From Candidatus Zixiibacteriota bacterium (GTDB lineage Bacteria; Zixibacteria; MSB-5A5; DSPP01): a DNA stretch of 64,000 bases. The translations under genes were made by a program, and so were the position numbers. Below the pieces are notes generated by a model. The model was given only the letters and a program-made list of their open reading frames with translations. It did no database searches and had not been told where the DNA came from. Where the stretch lies: assembly GCA_022614805.1 (NCBI GenBank), contig JAKEHY010000024.1, positions 1 to 64,000 on the forward strand, written 5' to 3'. Shown here piece after piece: positions 9,054 to 18,276 of the stretch. The first letter of the stretch is position 1. Every line of letters starts with the position of its first letter.

Positions 9054-11546
9054 ATGCAAGCCGTAATAATGGCCGGGGGGTTTGGCACCCGCTTGCGGCC
9101 GCTCACCGCCAACCGCCCCAAGCCGATGGTGCCGGTGGGCGGGGTGCCCTTGATGGAACAGGTCGTCCGGCTTTTGAAAAAGCATGGCTTTACCGAGGCC
9201 GTGGCTTTGGTTTTCTATCAGGCGGAGCAAATCAAGGAATATTTCAAGGACGGCAAGCGCTTTGGGCTGAAAATGACCTACCAACTGGCGGAAGCGGACT
9301 ACGGCACGGCCGGGAGCGTCAAAAACGCTGCGGCGTTAATCAAAGGAGACTTTCTGGTCATCTCCGCCGACGTTTTGACCGACATCGATTTGACGGCGGC
9401 GGTGAAGTTTCACCGCGAAAAGGAGGCATCCGCCACGATTGTGCTCTCCCGGCAGGAAAACCCGCTCTCCTACGGCATCGTTCTGACCGATGAGGCGGGG
9501 AAAATCACCCGCTTTCTGGAAAAACCCTCCTGGGGGCAGGTTTTTTCCGACACCGTGAACACCGGCATTTACGTTTTGGACCGCGAGGTGTTGGAAAAAA
9601 TTCCGGACCAGCAGGAATTCGACTTCAGCCAGAATCTCTTCCCAAAAATGCTGACCGAAAAAGCGCCCCTCTTCGGCTATGTAGCCAAAGGATATTGGAA
9701 GGACGTCGGCAACATTGACGAGTACTTCAAAGCGCATAGTGACCTGTTGGCTGGCAAAGTTGAGATAGAAATGGCGGGAGATAAATCTAAAAAAGGAAAT
9801 CTCTGGATTGGGGAGGGGGTGAAACTGGATGAAAGTGCCCAAACCGAGGGGACGGTCTGCATCGGCGCCAAAAGCAAAATCGGCCCGAAGGTTTTTTTGA
9901 AAAACTCGATTCTCTCCCCCGGTGTGGCAATTGAAGATGAAGCCCGAATTGAGAACTCGATAATCTGGGAAAAAGCCGAAATCGGCAAAAAATCGAAAAT
10001 CACCGGCGCCATCGTCGGGGCGGAGGTAAAAGTGGGGGAAGAAGCCGAAGTGGAGCAGGGGGTTTTGATTTCGGATGAAGCCCAAATCGGCGCCGGCGCG
10101 CGTATTTCCCCCAACGTCAAAATCTGGCCCGGAAAAAAAGTGGAGGAAAAGGCGGTGGTCACCGCCAATCTGGTCTGGGGAGAAAAGTGGAACCGGGAGC
10201 TTTTCACCGATTCCAAGGTGACCGGGCTGGCGAATCTGGAAATCACACCGGAATTCGTGGTCAAGCTGGGGGCCGCTTTCGGCGCATTGTTGGGAAAAAA
10301 TTCCACCGTCATCACCAGCCGGGACGCTTCGCCGGTTTCGCGGATGATTAACCGCGCCGGGATATGCGGGTTGCTCTCCGCCGGGGCCAACGTGGAGGAT
10401 TTGCGCCAGATGCCGATTCCCATCGTCCGCTTTCTGCTCAAAGCGGGCAAGGAGCGGGGGGGAATTTTCGTCCGCCACGCCCTCGCCGATTTGAAATCGA
10501 CTGACATCGTTTTTTTCGACCAGGGGGGAATGGATTTGCCGGCTGCCAAAGTGAAATCGGTGGAGCGGCTCTTTTTCAGGGAGGATTTTCCCCGGGCGGA
10601 ATGGAGCGAGGTGGGGCATCTCGATTTTCCCGTTCGGGTTCTGGAGGCCTACCGGCAGGAATTTTTGTCGCATTTGGATTTGGAGGCGATAAAAAAAGCC
10701 CGCTTCAAGGTAGTCATCGACTACTCCTATGGCTCCGGCTCGGAGGTCTTTCCCTCTCTTTTCGGCAGCTTGGGAATTGAAACCGTCTCGCTCAATTCCT
10801 ACCCGGACGTCACCAAATTTTCGCCAACCGAGGAGGCCAAGGCCAAGGCCTTGGCCCAGCTTTCCTCCATCGTCCGCTCGGTGGAGGCCGATTTAGGGCT
10901 TTTGGTTGACCCCGGCGCGGAACGAATCGACCTGGTTGACTCGAACGGAGGGCAAATTGACCCGGACCGGTTGCTTTTGATTGTTACCGAAGTTTTTCTG
11001 GCGAGCAAGAAAGCTCCAAAAATTGCCGTGCCGGTGGTCGCCTCGATGGAAGCCGAGGAAATCGCCCAAAAGCATAGCGCGGATGTCGTCCGGGTCGGAA
11101 ATGACCACCTTTCGATGATGAAAGCGGCACGTGAGAATTCGGTCGGGCTGGTGGGGGGCACCAAGGGAGGGTTCATTTTTCCCGAATTTCAGGTCGGGGC
11201 GGATTCGATGTTCGCCGCCGCCAAAATTCTGGAGCTTCTGGCCAAAAGGGGCAAAAGCCTCGCTGAACTGGCCCGGCAAATCGACCACTATCATCTTCTT
11301 TTCGACCGCGTTCCCTGTGCCTGGGGTAAAAAGGGGAAAGTGATGCGGAAATTGATGAGTCACTCGGAAAAATCGGAACGCCAGCTTATCGACGGTGTGC
11401 GGATTTTGGGTGACGGCTTTTGGATTCTGGGCGCTCCCGACCGGCGGGAGGCCTATTTTAACCTTTTTGTGGAGGCGCGGGAGGAAAAGAAGGCCAAAAA
11501 ATTGCTGGATGAATACAAAAAATTAGTCGAGGAATGGCAGAAATGA
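9054..11546 (+). CDS. fused mannose-1-phosphate guanylyltransferase-like / phosphomannomutase-like protein
   Basis: 830 residues in three parts. An N-terminal sugar nucleotidyltransferase carries [13 protein letters not shown] and [10 protein letters not shown] (residues 6-32) and [14 protein letters not shown] left-handed beta-helix with isoleucine-patch hexapeptides follows (about 250-370). The rest is a phosphohexomutase module with the phosphoserine loop [11 protein letters not shown]. The metal-binding loop, normally DGDxDR, reads [11 protein letters not shown], so mutase activity is uncertain; this variant occurs in this fusion family as far as I recall. Expected role is making NDP-sugar for surface polysaccharide. 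AAGGGA precedes the ATG. It overlaps cstA by four bases. Confidence 0.9.
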   Translation: MQAVIMAGGFGTRLRPLTANRPKPMVPVGGVPLMEQVVRLLKKHGFTEAVALVFYQAEQIKEYFKDGKRFGLKMTYQLAEADYGTAGSVKNAAALIKGDFLVISADVLTDIDLTAAVKFHREKEASATIVLSRQENPLSYGIVLTDEAGKITRFLEKPSWGQVFSDTVNTGIYVLDREVLEKIPDQQEFDFSQNLFPKMLTEKAPLFGYVAKGYWKDVGNIDEYFKAHSDLLAGKVEIEMAGDKSKKGNLWIGEGVKLDESAQTEGTVCIGAKSKIGPKVFLKNSILSPGVAIEDEARIENSIIWEKAEIGKKSKITGAIVGAEVKVGEEAEVEQGVLISDEAQIGAGARISPNVKIWPGKKVEEKAVVTANLVWGEKWNRELFTDSKVTGLANLEITPEFVVKLGAAFGALLGKNSTVITSRDASPVSRMINRAGICGLLSAGANVEDLRQMPIPIVRFLLKAGKERGGIFVRHALADLKSTDIVFFDQGGMDLPAAKVKSVERLFFREDFPRAEWSEVGHLDFPVRVLEAYRQEFLSHLDLEAIKKARFKVVIDYSYGSGSEVFPSLFGSLGIETVSLNSYPDVTKFSPTEEAKAKALAQLSSIVRSVEADLGLLVDPGAERIDLVDSNGGQIDPDRLLLIVTEVFLASKKAPKIAVPVVASMEAEEIAQKHSADVVRVGNDHLSMMKAARENSVGLVGGTKGGFIFPEFQVGADSMFAAAKILELLAKRGKSLAELARQIDHYHLLFDRVPCAWGKKGKVMRKLMSHSEKSERQLIDGVRILGDGFWILGAPDRREAYFNLFVEAREEKKAKKLLDEYKKLVEEWQK

Positions 11547-13351
11547 ACGCGTTGCCTTTCGTCATCGGCGCTTTGTGCGTGATGGCCATCGCCTATCGAT
11601 TTTATTCCGCTTTCATCGCCGCCAAGGTTCTGGCCCTCGACCCCAACCGCATTACTCCGGCCCATACCCTAAACGATGGGCACAACTATTACCCAACAAA
11701 TAAATGGGTGCTTTTCGGCCACCACTTCGCCGCCATCTCCGGCGCCGGGCCTTTGATTGGCCCCGTTTTGGCGGCCCAGTTCGGCTTTCTCCCCGGTTTT
11801 TTGTGGCTTTTAATCGGAGTTGTTTTAGGCGGGGCGGTGCAGGATTTTGTCATCCTCGCTGCTTCGATTCGAAGAAGCGGCCGCTCACTCGCGGAGATTG
11901 CCCGCACCGAAATTTCGCCGGTCTCCGGCCTCATTGCCGCTATAGCCATCCTTTTCATCGTCATCATTGCGCTGGCGGGTCTCGGTCTGGCGGTCGTCAA
12001 CGCTTTGCGCGAAAGCTCGTGGGGGGCTTTCACCATCGCGATGTCGATTCCGCTGGCGCTTTTCGTCGGACTGTGGATTTACCGCATCCGTCCCGGAAGA
12101 ATCGTAGAGGGGAGTTTGATTGGGGTTGCCGGCCTGTTTCTTGCCGTGATTATCGGGCGCTGGATTCCGGGGTCGGCTCTGGCCCCTTATTTCACTTTTG
12201 ACAAGGCTGAATTAACGTTTCTGATGGCCGCCTACGGCTTTATCGCCTCGGTTTTGCCGGTCTGGGTGCTGCTCTGTCCGCGCGACTATCTTTCGAGCTA
12301 TCTCAAAATCGGCACCATCGCCTTTCTGGCCATCGGCATAATCATCGTCGCCCCCACCCTGCATATGCCTGCCTTTTCGGAGTTCGTAGGCGGTGGCGGG
12401 CCGATTATTCCGGGGAAGCTGTATCCTTTCGTTTTCATCACCATCGCCTGCGGGGCGATTTCCGGCTTCCATTCGCTGGTTTCCTCCGGCACCACGCCGA
12501 AGATGATAAACAAGGAAACGGAGGCCCGGATGATTGGCTACGGGGCGATGCTGATGGAGGGGTTCGTCGGCATCACCTCCCTCGTTGCCGCCTCGGCCCT
12601 CTTTCCGGCCGATTATTTTGCCATCAACGTCCCCGCGGAAAAATTTGGCACGCTGGGAATGGACCCGGTCAATCTCTCCACCCTGTCGGAACAGGTCGGC
12701 GAAAACGTGGCCGGGCGGCCCGGCGGGGCGGTTTCCCTGGCGGTTGGTATGGCCCAGATTTTTTCCTCCATCCCGGGAATGCGGGGGTTAATGTCGTACT
12801 GGTATCACTTCGCCATAATGTTCGAGGCGCTTTTCATTTTGACCACCATCGACACGGGGACGAGAGTCGCCCGCTTTATTATGCAGGAGCTTTTCGGCAA
12901 GGTTTACCGGCCGTTTGCCCGGACCGACTGGTGGCCGGGGGCGATACTCACCAGCCTGTTGGTCGTCTGCGGCTGGGGATATTTCATCCACGCCGGCACC
13001 ATTTCCACCATCTGGCCGATGTTCGGGATTGCCAACCAGCTTCTGGCCGCCATCGCCCTCTGCGTCGGCACCACCGTGATTATCAACTCCGGCAAGGGCC
13101 GTTACGCCTGGATTACGCTTTTGCCTCTTTCGTTTGTCGCCACCACCACCAGCTTTGCCGGCATCCGCTCAATTTTTGACAACTTTTTGCCTCTGGCTCA
13201 AAAGCCGGGGTTTGCTTTTCAGGGGTATTTGAACGCCGGTTTGACCGCCATTATGATTGCCTCGGTGGTCGTCATTTTCTTCGATTCGCTGCGCCGCTGG
13301 GTCAAGCCCCTGAAGTCGGAACTTGCCTATGCCCCGGCGACGAGCAAATAA
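11543..13351 (+). CDS. cstA: carbon starvation protein A, peptide/pyruvate transporter family
   Basis: Polytopic inner-membrane transporter of about 602 residues with many hydrophobic segments. Family hallmarks near the N-terminus: [19 protein letters not shown], then [17 protein letters not shown] and GGAVQDF. Members import pyruvate or peptides, often during carbon limitation. The start at 11543 forms an ATGA overlap with the preceding stop and has AGGA nine bases upstream; an earlier ATG at 11534 is possible. Slightly shorter than enterobacterial CstA (about 700), in line with the shorter CstA forms. Confidence 0.95.
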   Translation: MNALPFVIGALCVMAIAYRFYSAFIAAKVLALDPNRITPAHTLNDGHNYYPTNKWVLFGHHFAAISGAGPLIGPVLAAQFGFLPGFLWLLIGVVLGGAVQDFVILAASIRRSGRSLAEIARTEISPVSGLIAAIAILFIVIIALAGLGLAVVNALRESSWGAFTIAMSIPLALFVGLWIYRIRPGRIVEGSLIGVAGLFLAVIIGRWIPGSALAPYFTFDKAELTFLMAAYGFIASVLPVWVLLCPRDYLSSYLKIGTIAFLAIGIIIVAPTLHMPAFSEFVGGGGPIIPGKLYPFVFITIACGAISGFHSLVSSGTTPKMINKETEARMIGYGAMLMEGFVGITSLVAASALFPADYFAINVPAEKFGTLGMDPVNLSTLSEQVGENVAGRPGGAVSLAVGMAQIFSSIPGMRGLMSYWYHFAIMFEALFILTTIDTGTRVARFIMQELFGKVYRPFARTDWWPGAILTSLLVVCGWGYFIHAGTISTIWPMFGIANQLLAAIALCVGTTVIINSGKGRYAWITLLPLSFVATTTSFAGIRSIFDNFLPLAQKPGFAFQGYLNAGLTAIMIASVVVIFFDSLRRWVKPLKSELAYAPATSK

Positions 13352-13395
13352 AAATTCCTGATTTAGCTCGACTATTTTGCCGATAATTTAGAAAG

Positions 13396-14544
13396 ATGAG
13401 CAAATTCTTGAAGAAGCTTTCAGCCGCTTTATTCTTTGGCATTTTGGCAGCGCCTCCCTCCGCTTTTTGCCAGGTCGATACCGCTTGGGTGCGCTACTAC
13501 AACGGGCCGGGCGACAAATCGGATGAAATGAGAGGGCTCGCTGTGGATGATAGCGGAAATGTAATTATTACCGGTTACAGCGGGACTGGATCGCCGTTCG
13601 GAGATCTCGTCACGATTAAGTACGATCGGAACGGCAACCAACTTTGGCTTCAAAATTACAATAGTGCAGTAAACACCGGGGATTATCCTGCTCTTTTTGC
13701 CATTGATAAAAAAGGGAATGTGTATGTAACGGGCGGATCATCGGCAGGAAATGATTGCTTGACGATCAAGTACGATTCCAACGGAAATCAGGTTTGGACA
13801 GCCCGCTATAACGGGCCCATAAATGGGGTGGACATTGGCTTAGGGGTCACGGTTGACGAAAGCGGGAATGTCTATGTTGCCGGGATCAGTCAGGGAGCCG
13901 TAAGAAATTGTTACTTCTACTCCGGCTTATACTATGATTTCGTGACACTAAAATACGACTCCAATGGAAACCAGCTTTGGGCTACCCGGTATGCTCCTCC
14001 GGGGGGGGATGATTATTGGAATCGCGCACATTTAATTGCAGTTGATTCATTTGGCAACATTTACGTCGGCGGATATAGTGAACATTGCCAAGGACCAACA
14101 GAATGGATAACCATCAAGTACGATTCGACCGGCGCGCAACTTTGGGTGCGATCCGATATCAAACAACCATGGAGTACTGCTGCCGGTGCTCCCGTCGACC
14201 TAAAATTGGATGCCAGCGGATATGTTTACCTGACTGGAGGAAGTCAGCAGGATAGCACAGCATATCGCAACTATACAACCGTTAAATATGACTTCCAAGG
14301 TAATATACTGTGGGCCGCCCGTTTTAACGGAAGCGCCAACAGCGATGATTATGCCACCGCCATGGCATTGGATTCACAGAACAATATTTACGTCACCGGC
14401 TTTAGTTATAGCGGAGCGGCAAACCGTGATGATATAGTTACCATCAAATACGATTCAGACGGAAATGAGCTTTGGGCACGGAGTTACAACGGGCCGGGGA
14501 GTGGATTGGATAGAGGTTTTGATATATTCCTGGATACCGCGTGA
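13396..14544 (+). CDS. SBBP-repeat secreted protein, N-terminal part, ended by an in-frame TGA
   Basis: Secreted beta-propeller-like protein: signal peptide (about 1-25, cleavage near AFC-QVD) and then repeats of the SBBP type, each with a D..GN(V/I)YVTG strand and a TIKYDSNGNQLW strand. I count six complete copies of the first motif before a TGA at 14542-14544. The frame continues directly after that TGA into two more repeats and a dockerin. In the repeat alignment the TGA occupies the glycine of D-x-x-G-N, so a GGA to TGA change explains it. The product is therefore truncated, or the gene is a recent pseudogene, or the read carries an error. Confidence 0.85.
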   Translation: MSKFLKKLSAALFFGILAAPPSAFCQVDTAWVRYYNGPGDKSDEMRGLAVDDSGNVIITGYSGTGSPFGDLVTIKYDRNGNQLWLQNYNSAVNTGDYPALFAIDKKGNVYVTGGSSAGNDCLTIKYDSNGNQVWTARYNGPINGVDIGLGVTVDESGNVYVAGISQGAVRNCYFYSGLYYDFVTLKYDSNGNQLWATRYAPPGGDDYWNRAHLIAVDSFGNIYVGGYSEHCQGPTEWITIKYDSTGAQLWVRSDIKQPWSTAAGAPVDLKLDASGYVYLTGGSQQDSTAYRNYTTVKYDFQGNILWAARFNGSANSDDYATAMALDSQNNIYVTGFSYSGAANRDDIVTIKYDSDGNELWARSYNGPGSGLDRGFDIFLDTA

Positions 14545-14970
14545 AATATCTACGTGGCCGGAGTAAGCTTTGGAAACGACTCAACTTACAATTATGTGAT
14601 CTTAAAATACGATTCGAACGGTAATATCCTTTGGGAAAAGCGGTATGGGGGGCCAGTTTTTTACTACGCATTTCCAAAAATTTCAGTTGACCGGAACGGC
14701 AACGTATACCTTGCAGGTAGTGATATCAAAAACCAGTCGGATTTCGTGACCATCAAATATTCTCCCCTTCCCGCTTTAAAAGGCGATTTGAACTTGGACG
14801 GTGTTTTGACGATGGCGGATGTGGTTTTGATGCTCAATTTGGTTTTTAACGGCGAACTGCCCCCGGCGGCGCCAACGGCCGCGGATTTGAACTGCAACGG
14901 TTCGTTGTCGGCGGCTGACGTGGTAACCCTGCTTTATATGCTTTACGCCTCCGCTTCCCCGCCCTGCTAA
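14545..14970 (+). CDS. C-terminal part of the SBBP protein with type I dockerin
   Basis: Same frame as the preceding part, with no codon lost. It begins NIYVAGVSF, completes the interrupted repeat, holds another (DRNGNVYLAG), then ends in a type I dockerin pair: GDLNLDGVLTMADVV and ADLNCNGSLSAADVV. Each is a calcium-binding loop followed by a helix. Dockerins bind cohesins on scaffolds or surfaces; no cohesin is seen in the window. No start codon with a ribosome site is visible here (the first GTG is within a strand), so independent translation is unlikely. Without readthrough the attachment module is lost. Confidence 0.7.
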   Translation, partial: NIYVAGVSFGNDSTYNYVILKYDSNGNILWEKRYGGPVFYYAFPKISVDRNGNVYLAGSDIKNQSDFVTIKYSPLPALKGDLNLDGVLTMADVVLMLNLVFNGELPPAAPTAADLNCNGSLSAADVVTLLYMLYASASPPC

Positions 14971-14978
14971 AAAAGAAA

Positions 14979-15006
14979 GGGGCCCGCTTGAGGACGGGCC
15001 CCTTTT
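14979..15006 (+). terminator. intrinsic terminator after the SBBP-dockerin gene
   Basis: GGGGCCCG, eight-base loop, CGGGCCCC, then TTTT. Nine bases after the stop codon, preceded by an A-rich run, so it could also act on leftward transcripts arriving from the umuC side. Confidence 0.85.
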
Positions 15007-15021
15007 GTTAGCGCTCACCGG

Positions 15022-15081
15022 TCCCTCGGTTATCCTCGGGATAAAGAGGCGAGCTGCTCATCGAACAGAGCTTCACAGCTC
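15022..15081. other. possible structured RNA element, unassigned
   Basis: Read leftward (as the umuC transcript would be), GAGCT-GUGA-AGCUC forms a five-pair hairpin with a GNRA loop (15068-15081), and 15022-15041 forms UCCC-GA-GG-AUAA-CC-GA-GGGA, a helix with tandem G-A mismatches. These are typical RNA-structure motifs, packed in 60 bases downstream of umuC. I do not match them to a named riboswitch or ncRNA. It may only be part of a 3' UTR. Confidence 0.25.
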
Positions 15082-15131
15082 GGTATTATTTATATCGGCA
15101 AAAGGTTTTTTAGTTTTTAACTTTTTTTTAC

Positions 15132-15188
15132 TTAAGCCGAATAGGGCAGAAGCACAAAGAGTGCCAGAAGCCAGCTGATTTTTTTCAT
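15132..15188 (-). CDS. possible 18-residue hydrophobic peptide after umuC
   Basis: A leftward ATG opens an 18-codon frame, MKKISWLLALFVLLPYSA, ending TAA. It looks like a complete signal peptide or tiny membrane peptide: two lysines, a hydrophobic core and a small-residue end. The ribosome site is weak (AGGAAACGAGAG some distance upstream). It may be a real small protein or a leftover 5' end of a lost secreted-protein gene. Confidence 0.25.
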   Translation of the reverse strand: MKKISWLLALFVLLPYSA

Positions 15189-15212
15189 CTTGGGTCTTTC
15201 TCTCGTTTCCTT

Positions 15213-16553
15213 TCAGGCAATCGTTTTAGCCTCCAAAAGCTCGTTCCAGCGGGTGGTGCAGCGCGGGGAACGGCGGCTCGATTTCATCCGCCAGCTTTGC
15301 AGCAGGCCGGCGGCGGCAAAACGCAGGGCGCCGGAGCCAAGCCGGGCGTTTACTTCGTCCAGTGCCTGCATCAGTTTTCCAGCGCTCCCGCGGTTTTTGC
15401 CGTCAAAAATGTCGGTTTGCACTTCTTCCGTAGGAACCAACCCGGAAAACACAACCCCCGCTTTTTTGAACCGGCCGTCCGCAAAAAAGATTTTTTCGGC
15501 TTCCCGCAGGGCATACCGTATCAGCTCCGGCGTGCTGTCGGTGGCCACCGGCAACTCGACGGTCGAGGAATGCGTTCGGGCCTGTTCGCTGTGGGGGCGG
15601 GTTATGCAAAAGACCGTCAGATGCTTTGCGGAAAGCCGGTCTTCGCGCAACGTTTCGGCCGCCTGGCTGGTGAATTCCGCCACCGCCTCCTTCAGTTCAT
15701 TCAGTTTTTCGACGGCCCGGCCGAAGGAGCGGGAGCAGAGGACACTTTTGCGGGGGGAGCGAACCATTTCCAGAGGCAGACAGGAGATGCCGCGCAGTTC
15801 AAGGAGAATGCGCTGCCCGACTATCCCCATCCGCTTCAAAATCCATTGGTCATCCGCTTGCCGAAGCTTGTGGGCGGTCTCTATCCCCCAGCTTTTCAGC
15901 CGCCTTTCGCCGCTGGGGCCGATGCCCCAGATTTCTCCCACCTCTATTTGGGCCAGCCGTTCCTCCGGGTCGGGAAGGGCCGACCAATCCATCACCCCTT
16001 TCAGTTCGGGTCGCTTTTTGGCCTGTTTATTGGCCAGCTTGGCCAAAGTTTTGGTGGGGGCGATGCCAATCGATATCGGAATGCCGGTCCACTTTTTGAC
16101 CGTGGCGACGATTTGGCGGGCGTAGTCGGAAAGGCCGGCCCGCTCAAAGCCGGAAAGGTTCAAAAAGACTTCGTCAATCGAATAGATTTCCCGTTCCGGC
16201 GTGAATTGCGCCAGCGTATGGATGACCCGCCGGGACATATCGCCGTAAAGGGTAAAATTGGCGGAGTAGACCCGGACGTTCGCTTGTTCAATCAAATCCC
16301 GCACCTCAAAAAACGGGACGGCCATTTTGATGCCCAGCGCTTTGGCCTCGTTGGAGCGGGAGATGATGCAGCCGTCGTTGTTGGAAAGGACAACGACCGG
16401 CACTCCCTCCAGGTTGGGATTAAAAACCCGCTCGCAGGAGACGTAGAAGTTGTTGCAGTCAACCAGGGCGAAGATGGTTTTGTTTGAAGCCACATCCGAA
16501 ACCGGCTGCCCGCCACAGGCCGGTTTTTCCCGGTCACAAAGTATGGATGACAT
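15213..16553 (-). CDS. umuC: Y-family translesion DNA polymerase, UmuC type
   Basis: 446-residue polymerase V catalytic subunit that copies past DNA lesions. The palm carries the metal-binding residues in ALVDCNNFYVSCE and YSIDEVFL; the little finger follows, and the end SGALRFAAAGLLQSW...TTRWNELL matches UmuC closely. A beta-clamp motif QTDIF sits where E. coli has QLNLF. All catalytic features look intact. The N-terminus has about 25 extra residues compared with E. coli UmuC and overlaps umuD by 20 bases; a GTG near residue 21 is an alternative start. Co-transcribed with umuD and a radical SAM gene. Confidence 0.95.
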   Translation of the reverse strand: MSSILCDREKPACGGQPVSDVASNKTIFALVDCNNFYVSCERVFNPNLEGVPVVVLSNNDGCIISRSNEAKALGIKMAVPFFEVRDLIEQANVRVYSANFTLYGDMSRRVIHTLAQFTPEREIYSIDEVFLNLSGFERAGLSDYARQIVATVKKWTGIPISIGIAPTKTLAKLANKQAKKRPELKGVMDWSALPDPEERLAQIEVGEIWGIGPSGERRLKSWGIETAHKLRQADDQWILKRMGIVGQRILLELRGISCLPLEMVRSPRKSVLCSRSFGRAVEKLNELKEAVAEFTSQAAETLREDRLSAKHLTVFCITRPHSEQARTHSSTVELPVATDSTPELIRYALREAEKIFFADGRFKKAGVVFSGLVPTEEVQTDIFDGKNRGSAGKLMQALDEVNARLGSGALRFAAAGLLQSWRMKSSRRSPRCTTRWNELLEAKTIA

Positions 16554-16950
16554 AGGTTACCACGCCCCAGATTTCTATGCTCTCCGGTTTGCCTGACGGG
16601 CCGTTCTGCGAAAGAAGGGAGGGAGTCCTTTTTTTCAGCCGGTCAAAGTAGCCGACGACAAACTCCCCTTCCACCACGGCGATGACCACCCGGCCGGGGG
16701 CGGGCTCGAGCGAGCGGTCAACAATGAGCAGGTCGCCGTGGTGGATGCCGGCTTCCAACAGGGCATCCCCTTTGGCCCACAGGAAAAAAGTGGCGGCCGG
16801 GTGTTTTACCAGATGGGCGTTCAGGTTCAAAACCTTTTCGGCAAACGGCTCGGCGGGGGAGGGAAAGCCGACCGCGGCCGGAGTCTGTTCGGAGGCGTCG
16901 GCGCCGGCCCGGACGGGAGGCTGGTTGAACATTGGAATGTAGGGCGCCAT
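16534..16950 (-). CDS. umuD: UmuD homologue lacking cleavage site and catalytic dyad
   Basis: 138 residues aligning along UmuD: VGFPSPAEPF, the core KHPAATFF, HHGDLLIVDRS and EIWGVVTYV. E. coli UmuD needs Cys24-Gly25 as the cleavage site, Ser60 as nucleophile and Lys97 as base. Here the positions read Val27-Gly28, Ala63 (KGDALLEAG instead of GDSMIDGG; codon at 16762-16764) and Gly100 (GEFVVGYF instead of GEFTVKKL; codon at 16651-16653). So self-cleavage should be impossible while the fold and probably the dimer/UmuC interface remain. The frame is uninterrupted, so this looks like selected loss rather than decay. It sits one base downstream of the radical SAM stop. Confidence 0.9.
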   Translation of the reverse strand: MAPYIPMFNQPPVRAGADASEQTPAAVGFPSPAEPFAEKVLNLNAHLVKHPAATFFLWAKGDALLEAGIHHGDLLIVDRSLEPAPGRVVIAVVEGEFVVGYFDRLKKRTPSLLSQNGPSGKPESIEIWGVVTYVIHTL

Positions 16951-16951
16951 T

Positions 16952-18253
16952 TTAGCGAAAAGCCCCCGGAGAAACGGCCCCGGCGATGGGGTAACGGGAA
17001 ATCAAAGAAAGCTGCTCTCCCGGTTTGCGCTGGCGAAAATAGGTCTCCCGCCTTTCTTCCCGCGTCTGGCCGTAAAAGATGCCGCCTATGGTTACGAATT
17101 CCTTGGTCTGACGTACTCGCACCCCCAGTTTGGCTAAATCTTCGGGCTTGAAAATCGTCCCCTCCCGGCGGGCGGTTAAAATCCGCCGGGCGGAGACCGG
17201 GCCGACGCCGGGGACGGTCAGAAGCTGTTCATACGAGGCGGTTTTGATTTCGATGGGAAAGAACTCCGGGTGTAAAATCGCCCGGTGGAGCTTGGGGTCC
17301 AACTCCAAAGACAAATTGCCGTCTTTTTCGAGCGGGATTTCGTTCACGGAAAGCTTGTAGATTCGCAACAAGTGCTCTGCCTGATAGAGCCGGTAGCCGC
17401 GCGTGAAAGGGGTGGGTGCCAGATTCTCAAACGGCGTGTCGGACATCGGCGCAAAAGTGGAAAAATGGGCGTGGTGCAAAAAACCGTCCCCCTCCAATTG
17501 GGAGACGAGGGAGAGGATTTCTTTATCCCTCTCCCTCCCCGGGCCGACCATAAACTGGGTGGTCACGCCGGCGGGGACCAGCTTTTTTCCTTCCAGTTTT
17601 CCGGCCTTCCAGAGTTCCCCTGCCTTTTGAATGGAGGGGAGAATGACTTTGGAAAGCGACTTTTCCGGCGCGATTTCGGAAAGGGCGGCGTCCGAAGGGG
17701 CTTCGCAGTTTAAGGAGATGCGCGAGGCCAGCCGGGCGGCCTGGACAATCTGCTCCGGCTCGGCCCCGGGGAGGATTTTTAAATGAATGTAGCCGCTGAA
17801 GCGGTAGCGCTTGCGCAAAATTTCCAACGTGGCCAAAAGCTTGTCCATCATCGAAACGGGTGAACCGGGGATGCCGGAGGTCAAAAACAGTCCGTCGGTG
17901 TATCCCTTCTTATGGGCGGCGTAAAAAACGGAGGCCAGTTCTTCCGGCTGAAAGATGGTCCGGCGCAACTTGCGGCCGCAACGGGTGGCGCAATAGCGGC
18001 ATTTCAAGCTGCAGGCGTTGGTCTGCATCACCCGCATCAGGTTAAAAGTTCGCCCGTGCGCCCCCGCCAATTGCATAATTCCGGGCAGGGCGGCTTTCTT
18101 GGCCGTTTTTGGCTCGACCCCCGTGAGCCCATTTTGGACCTCTTGGGTTGCCTGGCGGATGGGGATTGTCTGCCTCGGACGGCCCTCCGCATCCGAAGGG
18201 TTTATGGTATCGCCAAGGATATTAAGCTTATCAAGAAGACCTAATCTGCGCAT
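16952..18253 (-). CDS. radical SAM protein, putative DNA modification/repair (rSAM_link_UDG type)
   Basis: 433 residues. The 4Fe-4S cluster motif CSLKCRYC (Cys81, Cys85, Cys88) is followed by another Cys (ATRCGRK), as in the radical SAM family usually found next to uracil-DNA-glycosylase-like genes. The barrel includes TSGIPGSPVSMMDKLL and YIHLKILPGAEPEQ; the C-terminus has a helix-hairpin-helix (LLTVPGVGPVSARRIL, about 350-365), a DNA-binding element. No glycosylase partner is here; the gene heads an operon with umuD and umuC instead. The reaction is unknown; a role in processing damaged bases or DNA is inferred from the HhH and the context. Confidence 0.88.
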   Translation of the reverse strand: MRRLGLLDKLNILGDTINPSDAEGRPRQTIPIRQATQEVQNGLTGVEPKTAKKAALPGIMQLAGAHGRTFNLMRVMQTNACSLKCRYCATRCGRKLRRTIFQPEELASVFYAAHKKGYTDGLFLTSGIPGSPVSMMDKLLATLEILRKRYRFSGYIHLKILPGAEPEQIVQAARLASRISLNCEAPSDAALSEIAPEKSLSKVILPSIQKAGELWKAGKLEGKKLVPAGVTTQFMVGPGRERDKEILSLVSQLEGDGFLHHAHFSTFAPMSDTPFENLAPTPFTRGYRLYQAEHLLRIYKLSVNEIPLEKDGNLSLELDPKLHRAILHPEFFPIEIKTASYEQLLTVPGVGPVSARRILTARREGTIFKPEDLAKLGVRVRQTKEFVTIGGIFYGQTREERRETYFRQRKPGEQLSLISRYPIAGAVSPGAFR

Positions 18254-18276
18254 GTAACCTGTTGTTCTTCAATCTG

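Noticed and set aside
14542-14544. TGA read as selenocysteine or as glycine (code 25)
   Set aside because: No selenocysteine insertion hairpin is obvious and the site is a structural glycine; TGA ends other genes here (hsp20, lon, pdxS), so it is not reassigned genome-wide.
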